Shown here one piece after another: positions 21,376 through 31,696 of a DNA stretch of 64,000 bases (position 1 is its first letter; each line of letters opens with the position of its first letter). The notes under the pieces are model-generated. The model had not been told where the DNA came from, ran no database searches, and worked only from the letters and a program-made list of their open reading frames with translations. Location of the stretch: positions 802,001 through 866,000 of the forward strand of contig JAWNZC010000102.1 of the NCBI GenBank assembly GCA_035771165.1. The letters are read 5' to 3'. The stretch comes from Paragorgia papillata. Its lineage: Eukaryota; Cnidaria; Anthozoa; Scleralcyonacea; Coralliidae. Made by a program: the position numbers and the translations under genes.

Positions 21376-21870
21376 GCGGCTATTTACATGAGGTCAGGCC
21401 GGACTGAATTTTGCACTTTGGGTTTTGTTTACATGAGGCTGGTCTTGACATTATATCGAAATATAGTAAGGTTAGATATACTGCCGAAACAGAGAACGTA
21501 GGAGTCTAACGTTTCGAGCGAAGGCCCTTCTCTGTTTCGGCAGTATATCTAACCTTACTATATTTCAATTGTTGTTTCAACAACTGCCTACGCAGCACGC
21601 TTCGTTTATTTCACTGTTTGACATTATATGGTCTTGCTTCCTATTACGTCGGTTGAAAAGCGTTGTGGTTTTTTTTTGAGTCCGAATCGGTTCGGATTAG
21701 ACGTACAGATTATGTTTACGTGTAAAGCTAGTCAGGGGTTAGGCTGGCCTCAAAATTTCAGTGAATTGAATCTTATAGAACGGACTCATGAAAACGATCT
21801 ACAGTGAAAACACTACAACCGACCCCAAATCAGTCCGGCCTGAGTTTTGGTTGACCTCATGTGTAGACAT
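21376..21870. mobile_element. MITE family N with nested family H
   Basis: Ends TTTACATGAGGTCAGGCCGG and GGCCTGAGTTTTGGTTGACCTCATG are inverted. The interior is interrupted at 21457-21617. A second copy of N is at 29493-29872. Confidence 0.8.
21457..21617. mobile_element. MITE family H, nested copy with 12-bp duplication
   Basis: CGAAATATAGTAAGGTTAGA ... ACGTTTCGAGCG ... GCACGCTTCGTTTATTTCAC. TTGACATTATAT lies on both sides (21445-21456 and 21618-21629), a direct target duplication. Palindromic in its first two thirds. Confidence 0.8.
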
Positions 21871-21930
21871 CCCCTATCTCGTTTCGTTTTCACCCCCATT
21901 TTTTAGTGATGGGAATTCACGCGACTATAT

Positions 21931-22095
21931 TAGGGGGCTTTCCATTTACACGGTTAGACCGGTCAGTCCGGTTAAATGGAACACGATTCGTTTGAGACTT
22001 GGGACGGTCTGGCTGGAAAATTTGGTCCTAATCAAAAGCAAGTCCATTCTGGCCGGACTGATCGGTCTAACCTTGTCAATTGGAAAGCGCCCTAA
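21931..22095. mobile_element. 165-bp MITE family O
   Basis: TAGGGGGCTTTCCATTTACA ... GGTTAGACCGGTCAGTCCGG mirrored by CCGGACTGATCGGTCTAACC ... GGAAAGCGCCCTA. Compact and GC-richer than its surroundings. Confidence 0.85.
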
Positions 22096-22330
22096 GATTC
22101 CAATTAAGGCGTTGCCGTAAGACATATTGTATTAATATAAAATTAGGAGCAAGTTAAAGCATGCTGCACGAAGGGTCAATTTAAGATTTGGGATGTAAAC
22201 GTTCTAACAGCTTGATTTACAGGTATTGTACGTTAGTACCACCTGTTAAAGTATTTTAAGAACAACTTGGAAAATTCTTCGGGGCGACATCCGGGCTCAG
22301 GCTCTCAAGTCCCATGTATAATTACTCTGT
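22096..22330. other. Non-coding stretch
   Basis: Nothing recognised. Confidence 0.5.
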
Positions 22331-22590
22331 TTATAACACCTCACTATTTTACTCTGTCTAACACCTCACTATTTTACTCGTTCTAACACCAGACGATTTT
22401 ACTCTAGCTAACACCAGGCGATTTTACTCTAGCTAACACCAGACTATTTTACTCTGTCTAACACCAGACTATTTTACTCTGTCTATAATTAAACCAGACT
22501 ATTTTACTTTGTCTAACCCCAGACTATTTTACTCTGTCTAACACCAGACTATTTTTCTCTCGCTTACGTCAGACTATTTTACTCGTTAAA
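22331..22590. repeat. 25-bp satellite block, locus 2
   Basis: Ten diverged units of CTAACACCAGACTATTTTAC + TCTGT, with GACGATTTTACTCTAGCT variants. It ends ACTCGTTAAAAGAGTTAATAC, a flank of the type seen at locus 42086. Confidence 0.9.
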
Positions 22591-23394
22591 AGAGTTAATA
22601 CTGCAATTGTCTGGGCCAACGCAATGACACAGCGCGATGTAATGCATTGTGATGACACACCCTATGCAAGGAAAGGCCAGCCGGCAAGGTCAAGGCACCT
22701 ACAGTAATTACTAAATAAACTAACTATAGATGGCGACGTCTATGAGATATACTTGCAGAGCATTAAATGCATCCGACAATCGAATTTTTACTTCGCTAAT
22801 TTATTTATATACCACTGAAAACCACATCCAGCCGACAATTTGAAAAAATATACAAGACAAGGCATAAACCAAAAATAAACATCTTGAAACTCAAAGTATG
22901 AGCTAAAACAAAAGAACAAATGAAACGTTTCAATTGTTGTCTTGTTTTATTATGCTTTGTCTTGTAATTTTTTGTTTATATACCTACACTGACTTTCAAG
23001 TTTTATATCTTCTAATCCAATAACGTATTTTTTCCTTGTATTTAATTGAAATTTTGAAATACAATTAGCCCTGCATGACGTAAATTGTTTGTACTTGTTT
23101 TGCAAAAGTAAATTGCTTCCCCTGTATTTCAATGTTGTTTATAGCATTGGTGATGGTACGAGACGTTTTTTTGAATGTTTCTATTTTTATTCTTTAAAGG
23201 GGAAAAAAAAGCATGACCTTTTGGTCCAACAGCGCGGGAGCATTTATAAGAAGTTGCGAGATTGGTAAGCTTTCGTCAAGTGATATATTTTTAGCGCAAC
23301 TATAAATACAGCAGCCTCGATCGTGCAGACGCTCGTGTTTCCGCTCTGCACGTAGCTGGCTACTAACATGCACAGTTGAAGCTTTCCTAAGCGA
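22591..23394. other. 0.8 kb without genes
   Basis: AT-rich. Shares CATCTTGAAA / AAACAAAAGA-type sequence with 43000-43090 and 61670-61800, which marks a decayed interspersed repeat. Confidence 0.4.
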
Positions 23395-23562
23395 CCACCT
23401 CGGGGATGTGGAAAAGTCAGTGGTCGTAACTATATAGAGCTAGTCGCTACAAGCTGTTAGCGCGCCGGCCGTGCCTCTCACTGATGGAGGGCCGGGTGCC
23501 AACTTAGCTTCATGTGAGTATAGAGTTGTTGGTTCTCTCCTGTATTTCGTAAGGGGTTTTTC
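23395..23562 (+). mobile_element. 5S-SINE-like fragment, diverged
   Basis: Keeps the SINE middle (CTTCATGTGAGTATAGAGTT, TTGGTTCTCTCCTGTATTTC) and a degraded GCCTCTCACTGATGG head. Confidence 0.5.
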
Positions 23563-24346
23563 AAGAACTAACAAAACTTTACAAACTCCAAGCTGAAAGT
23601 ACTATAGTAACTAACGACAGCTTGTACAGCAAGAACTAACAAAACTTTACAAACTCCAAACTGAAAGTACTATACTAACTAACGACAGCTTATAGAGCAA
23701 GAACTAACAAAACTTTACAAACTCCAAGCTGAAAGTACTATACTAACTAACGACAGCTTGTACAGCAAGAAGTAACAAAACATTACAAACTCCATGCTGA
23801 AAGTACTATACTAACTAACGACAGCTTGTACAGCAAGAGCTAACAACACATTACAAACTCCAAGCTGAAAGTACTATACTAACTAACGACAGCTTGTACA
23901 GCAAGAACTAACAAAACTTTACAAACTCCAAGCTGAAAGTACTATACTAACTAACGACAGCTTGTACAGCAAGAACTAACAAAACATCAGTATACAAACT
24001 CGAACTAGCTGAATGTACTATATACACTCGTTGGCACCGAAGCGTGTACCGCCCGTCAAAACATGTTCTAAATTTAAGCCAAAGCCGAACCGTTTTGCAA
24101 TCAACACCGTGGGATTGGCGAGAAATGATTGGCTAAGGGCACATTCATGTGACAATAATGCATTGGTTCGAATGTATCGAATGAAAACCTAATACTAAAA
24201 ACTAAACTAAACTAAACTTGCAAGGTAAACATTTAACTTTGACGTTGACATAAAACATGTTTTGACCGGCGGTGTACACGCTTAGGTGCCAACGACTGTA
24301 CTAACTAACGACAGCTAATTGTACAGCAAGAGCTAACAAAACTTTA
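23563..24346. repeat. 68-bp tandem array, interrupted by a MITE
   Basis: Seven or so copies of a 68-bp unit (AGAACTAACAAAACTTTACA, ACTCCAAGCTGAAAGTACTA, ACTAACGACAGCTTGTACAG) to 24022, with a last partial copy after the insertion (24301-24346). The unit resembles the tail of the tRNA-like SINE at 26212-26350, so the array probably grew from a SINE tail. Confidence 0.88.
24023..24300. mobile_element. MITE family P inside the 68-bp array
   Basis: Inverted ends CTCGTTGGCACCGAAGCGTG and complement (GTACACGCTTAGGTGCCAAC), arms with GTCAAAACATGTT. TA at both edges fits a Tc1/mariner-type target. Array units continue on both sides, so the insertion postdates amplification. Confidence 0.85.
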
Positions 24347-24648
24347 CAGGCAAGCCGAGTTTTCTTAACCAGCTTGGCTGTATTTAGACATGTCCGAAGA
24401 AGCTGTATTTGTTGGTTTTTTTTTTTGTTTTCTTCTTCTTCATAATAGCGGTAAACAGGAAGAAATCCTGCTCTTAACGCCGGGTTCAATTAAATCGCAA
24501 TCTCTTTTCGGATAATCCTATAAATTACATCAAAGGAAGCCATTACGCAAAATAGAAAAATGTTTTAACACATGACTGCAGCATGCGGGCGTGTTCTTGC
24601 CAAGGCCAAGGTATTCGAACGAACGTGCGACCTTGACAAACCCATAGG

Positions 24649-24801
24649 ATGAAATTATACCGGAAACTAAACCAGTTTCGAAAAACTAGACCAGTTATAA
24701 AACGGAGTGAGTTGTTTGGAAAGTTTCAGTGCAGTTTACGAGTCCAAGAAAGTGAGAACAAATCAGAAGTCGAAGAAAGAAGAAATTGGTCACGTTTCAA
24801 G
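24649..24801 (+). CDS. Weak candidate first exon, unknown
   Basis: 51 codons from ATG to a phase-0 donor (TTTCAAG|GTATGC). The peptide is basic and charged (LYRKLNQFRKTRPVIKR ... SEVEERRNWSRFK). No signal peptide, no family, no partner exon found. It could equally be untranslated sequence of the gene at 26649, or chance. Confidence 0.2.
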
Positions 24802-24967
24802 GTATGCAATATACGATCCGTTAATCAAAGTCTTTTAGTTTAGAATTATTTTAAAGTAAGCTAGAAGGAGTGTTTTGTCAGGATTTCTAAACTCGGCCGA
24901 GAGATTAAACTTTTAACATACGTTTGGTGGACGTTCGTCAAGCTCAATTACTCAGAAAAGATTTCTG

Positions 24968-25043
24968 AGCCCCAGACAGGGTTCGAAACTGCAACCTTCT
25001 AATGACTGGTTAGACGCTCTAACCATTGAGCCACTGAGGCTCA
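24968..25043 (-). mobile_element. tRNA-like SINE head
   Basis: CAGTGGCTCAATGGTTAGAG (A box) and GCAGTTTCGAACCCTG (B box), with a 5-bp anticodon stem TCTAA/TTAGA around CCAGTCA. C instead of U precedes the AGT, and the tail is that of a SINE, so it is not called a functional tRNA. Confidence 0.55.
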
Positions 25044-25119
25044 GATAGAGAGCTAAGGTTGTAAATTCATAGTCATATATGTGCCCCTAAGTGCATGGTA
25101 GCGTCTTTTCTGAGTAATT

Positions 25120-25475
25120 AGGGACTTTAAGATCTACGACGTCAACCTCAACGGCGACGTCTTTTAAACAAAAGAATCTTTTTGCAAAACAAAGAGAATG
25201 AATAATGTTTAGACCCAAGAGTAATCTCAACACCATCCTCGTTCTTTATACAACGCCACTTAGAGCATTTTCACGTCTTCAGGACGACGTCAACGGCTAA
25301 AAGATGAAAACTGTTGCTTGAGATTGACTTCAATACGGACACTACAATCATTTTAGCAATTTTAAACTAATTTCAAATATTAAATATAATAGTCAGTTGA
25401 CCATGACATCTTTAAATTGTAAGATTTATCTTGCTTTTTAACCGCCGTCGTCGTCCTAGCATCTTAAAGTCCCTA
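25120..25475. mobile_element. MITE family K, copy 2
   Basis: Inverted ends GGGACTTTAAGATCTACGAC and complement (GTCCTAGCATCTTAAAGTCCC), with GAGCATTTTCACGTCTTCAG inside. Host repeat sequence (TGAGTAATT | ATTGAGCTTGACGAACG) is split by it. Confidence 0.85.
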
Positions 25476-26350
25476 TTGAGCTTGACGAACGTCCTGCAAA
25501 AGTCTGTTACATTACACGAAGCTCGCAAACGTACCACATTTACTACGTGTAGCTATACATACAACTTATCATATTAAAGTTTTAGTTGTTTTTGCTGTAC
25601 AAGCTCTGTCTGCCATCTGAGTTCCAGTAGCTCAATGGTTAGTACTAGAGCGTACTACACCCACGTGTAAGAACCTAGATTTTTTCAAGTCTGGCAAAAT
25701 AGGTTCTTATATTTTGGGGTAATTACTGACAATTTAGGCAAAATAGGTTCTTAATAGGTTCTTAAAATTTCTTTAAGGGAAATGCTATTGTTATATGACC
25801 AGATATATAAACCACTTTGTTATAGAGAGATTATACTGTATGTATGTAATTTCTGTAATGATATTTTTATGGAAGGGCCAAATATATAGCAAATTTATAT
25901 TTTATAGTCCCACATTTTGGCTACAGCACTGTTTCATTATTCAGAGTGACTCTTCATATAAGAACCTTGTGGCTTTGGTTGGCTAAACAGGTTCTTATAT
26001 TTTGGGGTATTAAAATCCAAAATTTCTGCCTACAGGTTCTTAAATCACTAGGTTCTTACACGCGGGTGTTTACTGTATATGTGCCCTTAAGTGGTAGCGT
26101 GCTAGATCTCTTCTGAGTAATTGAGCTTGACGAACGCCCTGCAAACGTCTATACATACAACTTATCATAAGTTTTAGTTGTTTTTGCTGTGCAAGCTCTG
26201 TCTGCCATCTGAGTTCAAGTAGCTCAATGGTTAGAGCGTCCGGCTAGTACTCCTGAGGTTTTGAGTTCGAGTCCCGTCTGGAGCTCAGACGTTTCTGCGT
26301 TTAACTTACGACGGCTAGCTTGTATAGCAAAAACAACTTTTAACAACTTC
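25476..26350 (+). mobile_element. tRNA-like SINE pair with an inserted MITE
   Basis: Two copies of TTTTAGTTGTTTTTGCTGT ... CTCTGTCTGCCATCTGAGTT leading into tRNA-like heads: 25618-25655 (cut off) and 26212-26286 (AGTAGCTCAATGGTTAGAGC, GAGTTCGAGTCCCGTC). The first is broken by the MITE at 25652-26075. The tail TTACGACGGCTAGCTTGTAT matches the 68-bp array unit. Confidence 0.6.
25652..26075. mobile_element. MITE with CTACACCCACGTGTAAGAAC ends
   Basis: Mirrored by GGTTCTTACACGCGGGTGTT on the right. The interior repeats AATAGGTTCTTA several times. The 63-codon frame inside is not taken as a gene. Confidence 0.8.
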
Positions 26351-26648
26351 AAGCTGAAAACAATTATCAAATTCTAAGTGTACATGATGAATACTTTGTT
26401 TAAGAGTCGTAGGAAAGGTTAGATAAGATTATCTTTATTCAGAAAAAGCTGAATTTGAACCAGTAGTGGCTTATAACTTTGATAAAACATCGATGTTCTA
26501 TTTATCAAGGTTTTAACGGTATTTCAACATTGATTAAACACGGTATTTCAAATATTGATTAAACACTAATTTCTTTTGAATTTTCCTGATGAATTATTAA
26601 TGAATTTTATAATATAATTTGAACTTCTCTTTTGGTTGTTTATATAGA

Positions 26649-26969
26649 ATGAATCGTTTTCGATATACCTCGACAGCTCCTATTGTAGTTTTGGTTTTGA
26701 TAGCTTCGTGTTACCTAGCAACGGTGTCGGCCAGGCCATCTTGTCCATCTTGGATACCAAAATGTCGATCATTGCTTAAAACCAAAGCAGAAACCCAAGT
26801 GTTTTTTTCGGGAGAAATACAGTGTTCCGGTTGGAATCCGTTTTGTAAAACCTCGGGAAAGGAACAAGCAAAAATGGCAAAACGTCCTTTGCGAATAGCC
26901 AGATCGGCCCACCATTGTTCGCCCGCAATTCCCATTTGTCCAACACAACCTCGACCAATTCCGCGCCAC
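26649..26969 (+). CDS. Prepropeptide gene 3, first coding exon with three Cys-loops
   Basis: 107 codons ending at a phase-0 consensus donor (CCAC|GTAAGT). A pyrimidine-rich acceptor (TTGGTTGTTTATATAG) directly precedes the ATG, so an untranslated exon probably lies upstream. Residues 1-28 are a signal peptide (PIVVLVLIASCYLATVSA). Three loops share the pattern C-x-x-W/A-x-P-x-C: CPSWIPKC (32-39), CSGWNPFC (59-66) and CSPAIPIC (90-97), separated by basic linkers (KTK, KMAKRPLRIAR). This is the layout of a precursor giving several related cyclic peptides. The spacing and the proline at loop position 6 are strictly kept. I do not recognise a named family; a peptide hormone or a small secreted effector both fit. 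Confidence 0.68.
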
Positions 26970-27054
26970 GTAAGTTTATTTTATATGATATAGATATACG
27001 GTATCTGTGTTGAACCCTTTGATTTCCGGACTGGCATTGCCCCCGTTGTTATTT

Positions 27055-27112
27055 TAGGCCCTGATTACATGAAGCGGATATAGACACAGCTTACACAGCT
27101 ATAAATGCACAG
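27055..27112. mobile_element. MITE family F end fragment
   Basis: TTTAGGCCCTGATTACATGAAGCGG; its other parts reappear at 27885-28020 on the far side of the LINE remnant. Confidence 0.55.
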
Positions 27113-27862
27113 CTTTAGATAGGAGTCACTTTGCATATTGTTCCCAAATTTGGTCGCCGCAGTCTGTGTCGTTAATTCTCAACGTTGAAAGAGTCCAACG
27201 CCGCGCAACAAAGTTTATTCTGTCATTGCCGTTTAGATCCGACGTCACCTATCAGGATAGACTCGTAAAAACAGGACTTCTACCTCTGTCCTACTGGCAA
27301 GAGTACCTTGACTTAGTATACCTCTTTAAACTTTACGTATTGCAAGTGACCCTTACATTTCTGTTAAGTCCTCTAACCGTGTAACCAGGCGCTCTAACCA
27401 AAAAAATGAAATTATTTTAAATATTCCTAAAGTAAACACTCTAACTTTTCAGAACAGCTTTTATTGTAGAGCACCGAGAATTTTCAACTCCTTGCCATCA
27501 CATTTGCGAAATGTCAACCTCTCTATTAGTCAATTTAAATCTAAACTGTTAGAATACCACCAGCACGCAACCGAACACGTATACAATGTTGAAACTCCAC
27601 AAACTTTTAAAACCGTCTGTGTAAAATGTCACTCGTGCCGTCCTCTGTCCGGTCTTCTTGTTAAAATGTGCTGTTAATTTATGTATTCACGAGTCTTAGG
27701 TTAGAAGTTACTATATATATTTATGTTTTAATGTTTTTCATATTAATTTTGTATTTTGGGGATCCCGTAATGGAGCCACAAGCTCTGTGGGACTTCCCAA
27801 CCTCGTACCCAGCGTCTTTGTGGGACTTCCCTGCCATTTTTGGCAAAGCTTGTAAATAAAAA
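27113..27862 (+). pseudogene. LINE remnant: end of reverse-transcriptase ORF and 3' UTR
   Basis: Broken frames give FAYCSQIWSPQ, then VERVQRRATKFILSLPFRSD, LLPLSYWQEYLDLVYLFKL and, after a frame break, NSLPSHLRNVNLSISQFKSK. These are the hallmark C-terminal motifs of CR1/jockey-like non-LTR retrotransposon polymerases. The 3' UTR ends GGCAAAGCTTGTAAATAAA, also found in the fragment at 39870-40015. Stops and shifts make it inactive. It sits downstream of gene 3, probably within its transcription unit. Confidence 0.85.
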
Positions 27863-28280
27863 TGCGAGTGAAGTTAATCCGGCACATGTTTACATGGAGA
27901 ATCCGATCTGCTTGGAACATTGTTTTCGGTTTTGGAACACTATTTTCTGTGCTTCCCTCAATGTCTGCCATTTAGTACGACACGCGCCAACTTCACTCAT
28001 GCGTATCAAGTCATTTTCAAGTTAAACTGTGTTTAGACATAGCAACGTTTGGGTTCAATCCCTCAACCGTACTGTTTAAATATTAATAAACCTAAAACAA
28101 AGGATTTGGCACCTTCATGTACCTTTCAACATGAATCGTAGCTTGATTGTTAACCGCTTTGAAGTTTGCCGGGTTTCCAAACCATGTATATTTTCTATTA
28201 ACTATATATGCTTCGGGGCAGAAAGTAAACTCAGCTATTACGTCGCATTCAGTCATCCTATACAAACTGTTCCCCATACG
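27863..28280. mobile_element. MITE F and M fragments
   Basis: AATCCGATCTGCTTGGAACA ... TGCTTCCCTCAATGTCTGCC belongs to family F. From about 28030, TTTAAATATTAATAAACCTA and GAAGTTTGCCGGGTTTCCA match family M (19126) in reverse. The minus frame at 28092-28277 is therefore not a gene. Confidence 0.6.
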
Positions 28281-28440
28281 CGATCAAAAGGTGAGATATA
28301 CAGCATATAATGGACTGAATCCGACGTGATAATTTGACTGAAGTTAGAGTTTCAGGTTCACTGATTTAATTTAATTCCTAGAATACCGTTTAATAAGCGA
28401 TTTAAATAGTTTTACATCTAAAGATTTTTTTAATTTTTAG

Positions 28441-28467
28441 AGGAATTATCCCCGTATCTCAATTTAA
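28441..28467 (+). CDS. Weak candidate last exon of prepropeptide gene 3
   Basis: A strong acceptor (GATTTTTTTAATTTTTAG) opens in phase 0, matching the donor at 26970. It adds only eight residues (RNYPRISI) before TAA, giving a 115-aa product. The short length makes this a weak call; the true last exon may lie further downstream. Confidence 0.25.
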   Translation, partial: RNYPRISI

Positions 28468-28684
28468 TTGACAATTGTTTGCAGTTTTGATGACACCGAC
28501 ATCAATCAGTAAGTAGTATACGGTAACTTCTTTCTATATATATTTGGGATAATTATTGCATGGGACAGCGAAAATAAGCCTCATGGTTTCCATAAAATCT
28601 GAACCTGAATCCATCCAATCAGATTGGGCGATTTGAGATATCTCTAGTCTGATTGGAGAGATTTAGGCAATCGCGGCGATTGAG
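28468..28684. other. Non-coding stretch
   Basis: Includes a GATTGGGCGATTTGAGA / CTGATTGGAGAGATTTAGG degenerate repeat next to the element at 28685. Confidence 0.4.
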
Positions 28685-29490
28685 GGGGTGTTTACATGGG
28701 GATACCGACAAAAAAAACCCACATGACAAAAACCCCGCCGACAAAAGGCCCACTGACAAAAACCCCGCCGACGAAAACCCCACCGACAAAACCCCCAAAT
28801 TACTAAATTCAGACAAAAACCCCGCATTCTCCTTTTACAAATTATTTTCAGTGAAGAAGTATGGTGTTGCGACACTATTTACGAACATCTGATTTGATGT
28901 TGCGTTCTCAACAAATGAGTCTTCGTCTCAAACAGTTGACAAATGACCCACATGGGAATTGTGGGTCACGCTCATAGTCATCGCCTGAAAGATAACACAA
29001 TTCTATAAAGAGCTGCTATTAGTGCTATACATTCTCAATTCTGTTACAAACTAACTCTCAATCATGGAAGTCATTCGGTCATATGTACACGACGAAGTCC
29101 CGCAGCGCCAGCACTAAGCAGTGGGAATGTTCAAAGAGAGCAGCGCTTTCCTGCAATTGAAAAGTTAGGACTAACATAGACGCATCACATGTCATTTCAA
29201 GCATCGATCATAACCATGATGGCAACGGCTTTACAGTAGAAGCAACAAAAAATGCGAGAAAGTCGTCGTCAACGAACAATTGGCAACATTTAAACTTATA
29301 ATAAATTATAACTTAAAGCTTATTGTGACAATTAAAAAAAATTGAAAAAGTTGAATGTGGGTTTTTTGTCTGAATTTGGTAATTGGGGGTTTTTGTCGGT
29401 GGGGTTTTCATCGTTGGGGGTTTTGTCGGTGGGGTTTTCATCGTCGGGGGTTTTGTCAGTGGGGTTTTTGTCGGCGGTTTTTTTGTCATG
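28685..29490. mobile_element. Large inverted-repeat element with 15-bp minisatellite arms
   Basis: The left arm (28700-28830) repeats GACAAAAACCCCGCC units; the right arm (29350-29480) carries the complement GGGGTTTTTGTCGGCGG. The inner arms also pair (AAATTCAGACAAAAACCC). The loop of about 500 bp holds no recognised gene. The arm frames (NPADKRPTDKNPADENPTDK type) are not genes. Confidence 0.8.
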
Positions 29491-29492
29491 GA

Positions 29493-29872
29493 TTCGTTTA
29501 CATGAGGCTGGTCCGAACTCAGGCTGGACTGATTACGGGTCGGTTGTAGTGTTTTTACTATATAGATCGTTTTCATGAGTCCGGCCTGAGATTCAGTTCA
29601 CGCCAGCCTAATCTCCGGTCACCTGCTAGACTGAACTGAAGCACTTTCACCTCTCAAACTCAATACGTTGTTTTGAAATGAGGTTGGTGTCAAATCCACA
29701 TAAAATAATGATTCTCCGGCGGTCACGAGCTGTAAGGCAATTGACACAAATCTTGGAGTAACAGCGAAACCAAGCCTATATAGTTTCAAGGCCAGCCTCG
29801 TGTAAACAAAAACCGAAATGCAAAATTCAGGCCGGTCCGAGTTCAGGCGGGACGATCTTGTGGACACCAGGC
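29493..29872. mobile_element. MITE family N, copy 2
   Basis: GTTTACATGAGGCTGGTCCG and GATCGTTTTCATGAGTCCGG as at 21376-21870, with CAGGCCGGTCCGAGTTCAGG at the right end. Confidence 0.75.
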
Positions 29873-29928
29873 TTTATCAGCCGCGGTTAGATAACGTTTT
29901 CTCTACTTATACTCGCGGTATGGTTCGT

Positions 29929-30955
29929 CAGTGCTGTGAGTAACTTCGTTACAAGTAACTAGTTACATTTTTAATTAAAGTGTATATGAAATGAAAATTA
30001 AGTTTGTTTAATTTGGAAGAACTCTTGAAATGGTAAAGTAACATCTTCTACAGTTTTTCCATATCTTACTTCGTTCTTAAGATATTACTATTTGTTTGAT
30101 GTGTAAATGATCACACTGCATACGTCACATTGTATAATGAGTTACTGAGAAATTGTGCATATCATTGATATTAATCTGTTAAATCGCTTGAACCTGTGTT
30201 TCTTTAAAGTCATGAGACAGATACACCTACATGCCCAGTTTCGTGTGACTTTGTTCGATAACTTCAAGGATATTCCTAATTTTTCAACAACTCATTATAC
30301 AATGTGACGTATGCAGTGTGATCATTTACATATCAAACAAATAGCAATATCTCAAGAACGAATTAAGATATGGAAAAACTGTAGAAGATGTTACTTTACA
30401 ATATCAAGAGTTCTTTCAAATTAAATAAACTTAATTTTCATTTCATATACACTTTAACTGTAACTGAAACTAGTTACTTTTTCTGAAGAAGTAACTGTAA
30501 CTATAACTAGTTACTCTTTGAAAAAGTAACTATAACTAGTTACATTTTTAAAGAACTGTAACTAGTTACAATATTCGGTTTAAAAATGTGACTGGTATAG
30601 TTACTGATATTCAGTTGAGGATGTCATTCTTTCTTGATAAAAATGGTTTTGATATAATAATAAAGGTACAATATGTACACATTTGACTATTTCTGCTTAG
30701 TGACAACTATATTTAGGCATTTAGCTGTAAAAACATAATTATGGTACTGGTATCTAAAAACCAGTAATTTCTTTGTTGATTCTAGTAACACGGACAAAGG
30801 AATGTAACTTTGTAACTAGTTACAAAATTTTTGAAGTAACTTTGTAACTGTAACTAGTTACTTTCTTTTCATTGTAACTTTTATCGGTAACTAGTTACTT
30901 TTCTAACGATGTAACTGTAACTAGTTACAAAAATTATGTAACTTTTACAGCACTA
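29929..30955. mobile_element. hAT-like element of TAACTAGTTAC repeats with 8-bp TSD
   Basis: The left end CAGTGCTGTGAGTAAC and the right end GTTACTTTTACAGCACT(A) are flanked by TGGTTCGT on both sides (29921-29928, 30956-30963). This is an exact 8-bp hAT duplication if the last base is a G-to-A change. The arms consist of GTAACTGTAACTAGTTAC repeats. Another MITE is nested at 29979-30460. Confidence 0.85.
29979..30460. mobile_element. MITE family Q, copy 1 (nested)
   Basis: AAAGTGTATATGAAATGAAA ... AATTAAGTTTGTTTAATTTG mirrored at the right, almost fully palindromic with 190-bp arms. Relatives at 56289 and 4491. Confidence 0.85.
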
Positions 30956-31144
30956 TGGTTCGTCACAATTAGGAGTAGTACCTAATCAATTATTTTCTAT
31001 ATTTTAATAGAAAATCGGCCGAAAGTTTGCTAAATTTCAAGTAATCTTTCTCCGATTTCTATAAAATACTGACTAAATCTTTCTTTCTTTGGAATTTTCG
31101 TCATGAATTATTAATGAGTTTGAAAAGCTACGTTTAAAATTTTT

Positions 31145-31655
31145 TAAGGTGGCTCCGTACTGTTTCTTAAAATATGCAACTGAAATGCAAGTTTCAACCT
31201 CAGAAAGTGCTCGTGGATATTTTGGGAAAGAATGAAACTAACGTTATGCATAGAATAACGTTCAAGACTGTTATCAGTTAAAAAGTAATCAATAGGCAGA
31301 TTTAGAAAAAATTCTGTAGATCTAACTGTTTTATCGAAAAAAGATTATGGTTTCCTATTTTTCAAAAAATTGGATTTACTGATATTTTTTTTAAAATCTT
31401 ACTATTGGTTAGAAATGTTTTAATGCAAAAAATATGCTTTTGAAATAAATTGGGTTAAATGTAAATTTCACTGCCTTTTTGAAACGTCACTGTTGTCATA
31501 GCAACGACTGAAACACTTTATCAGGCTTTGATATCTTGAGCATTATTCTATGCATAACGCCAGTTTCAGTCCTTTCCAAAATATTCATGAGCACTTTTTG
31601 AGCTTGAAACATGTATTTTCCCCCATATTTTTAGAAATAGTAGGAGCCACCTTGA
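31145..31655. mobile_element. MITE family R, AAGGTGGCTCC ends
   Basis: AAGGTGGCTCCGTACTGTTT ... GAAACTAACGTTATGCATAG mirrored by CTATGCATAACGCCAGTTTC ... AGGAGCCACCTT. The centre is AT-rich. Confidence 0.8.
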
Positions 31656-31696
31656 ACCAAAGTCGTTGAAGTATGTTTAATATTCTTCTTTCGTGT

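Noticed and set aside
26212..26286. Functional tRNA gene
   Set aside because: A and B boxes are present, but the anticodon arm does not pair well and the sequence continues into a SINE body. The same holds for 13425, 24968 and the copies of the 2276 family.
26711..26969. Minus-strand frames opposite gene 3
   Set aside because: Antisense shadows of the exon with signal peptide and three Cys-loops.
28092..28277. 61-codon minus frame that looks protein-like
   Set aside because: The segment is a diverged copy of MITE family M (19126-19416), including its TTTAAATATTAATAAACC and GTTTGCCGGGTTTCC parts.
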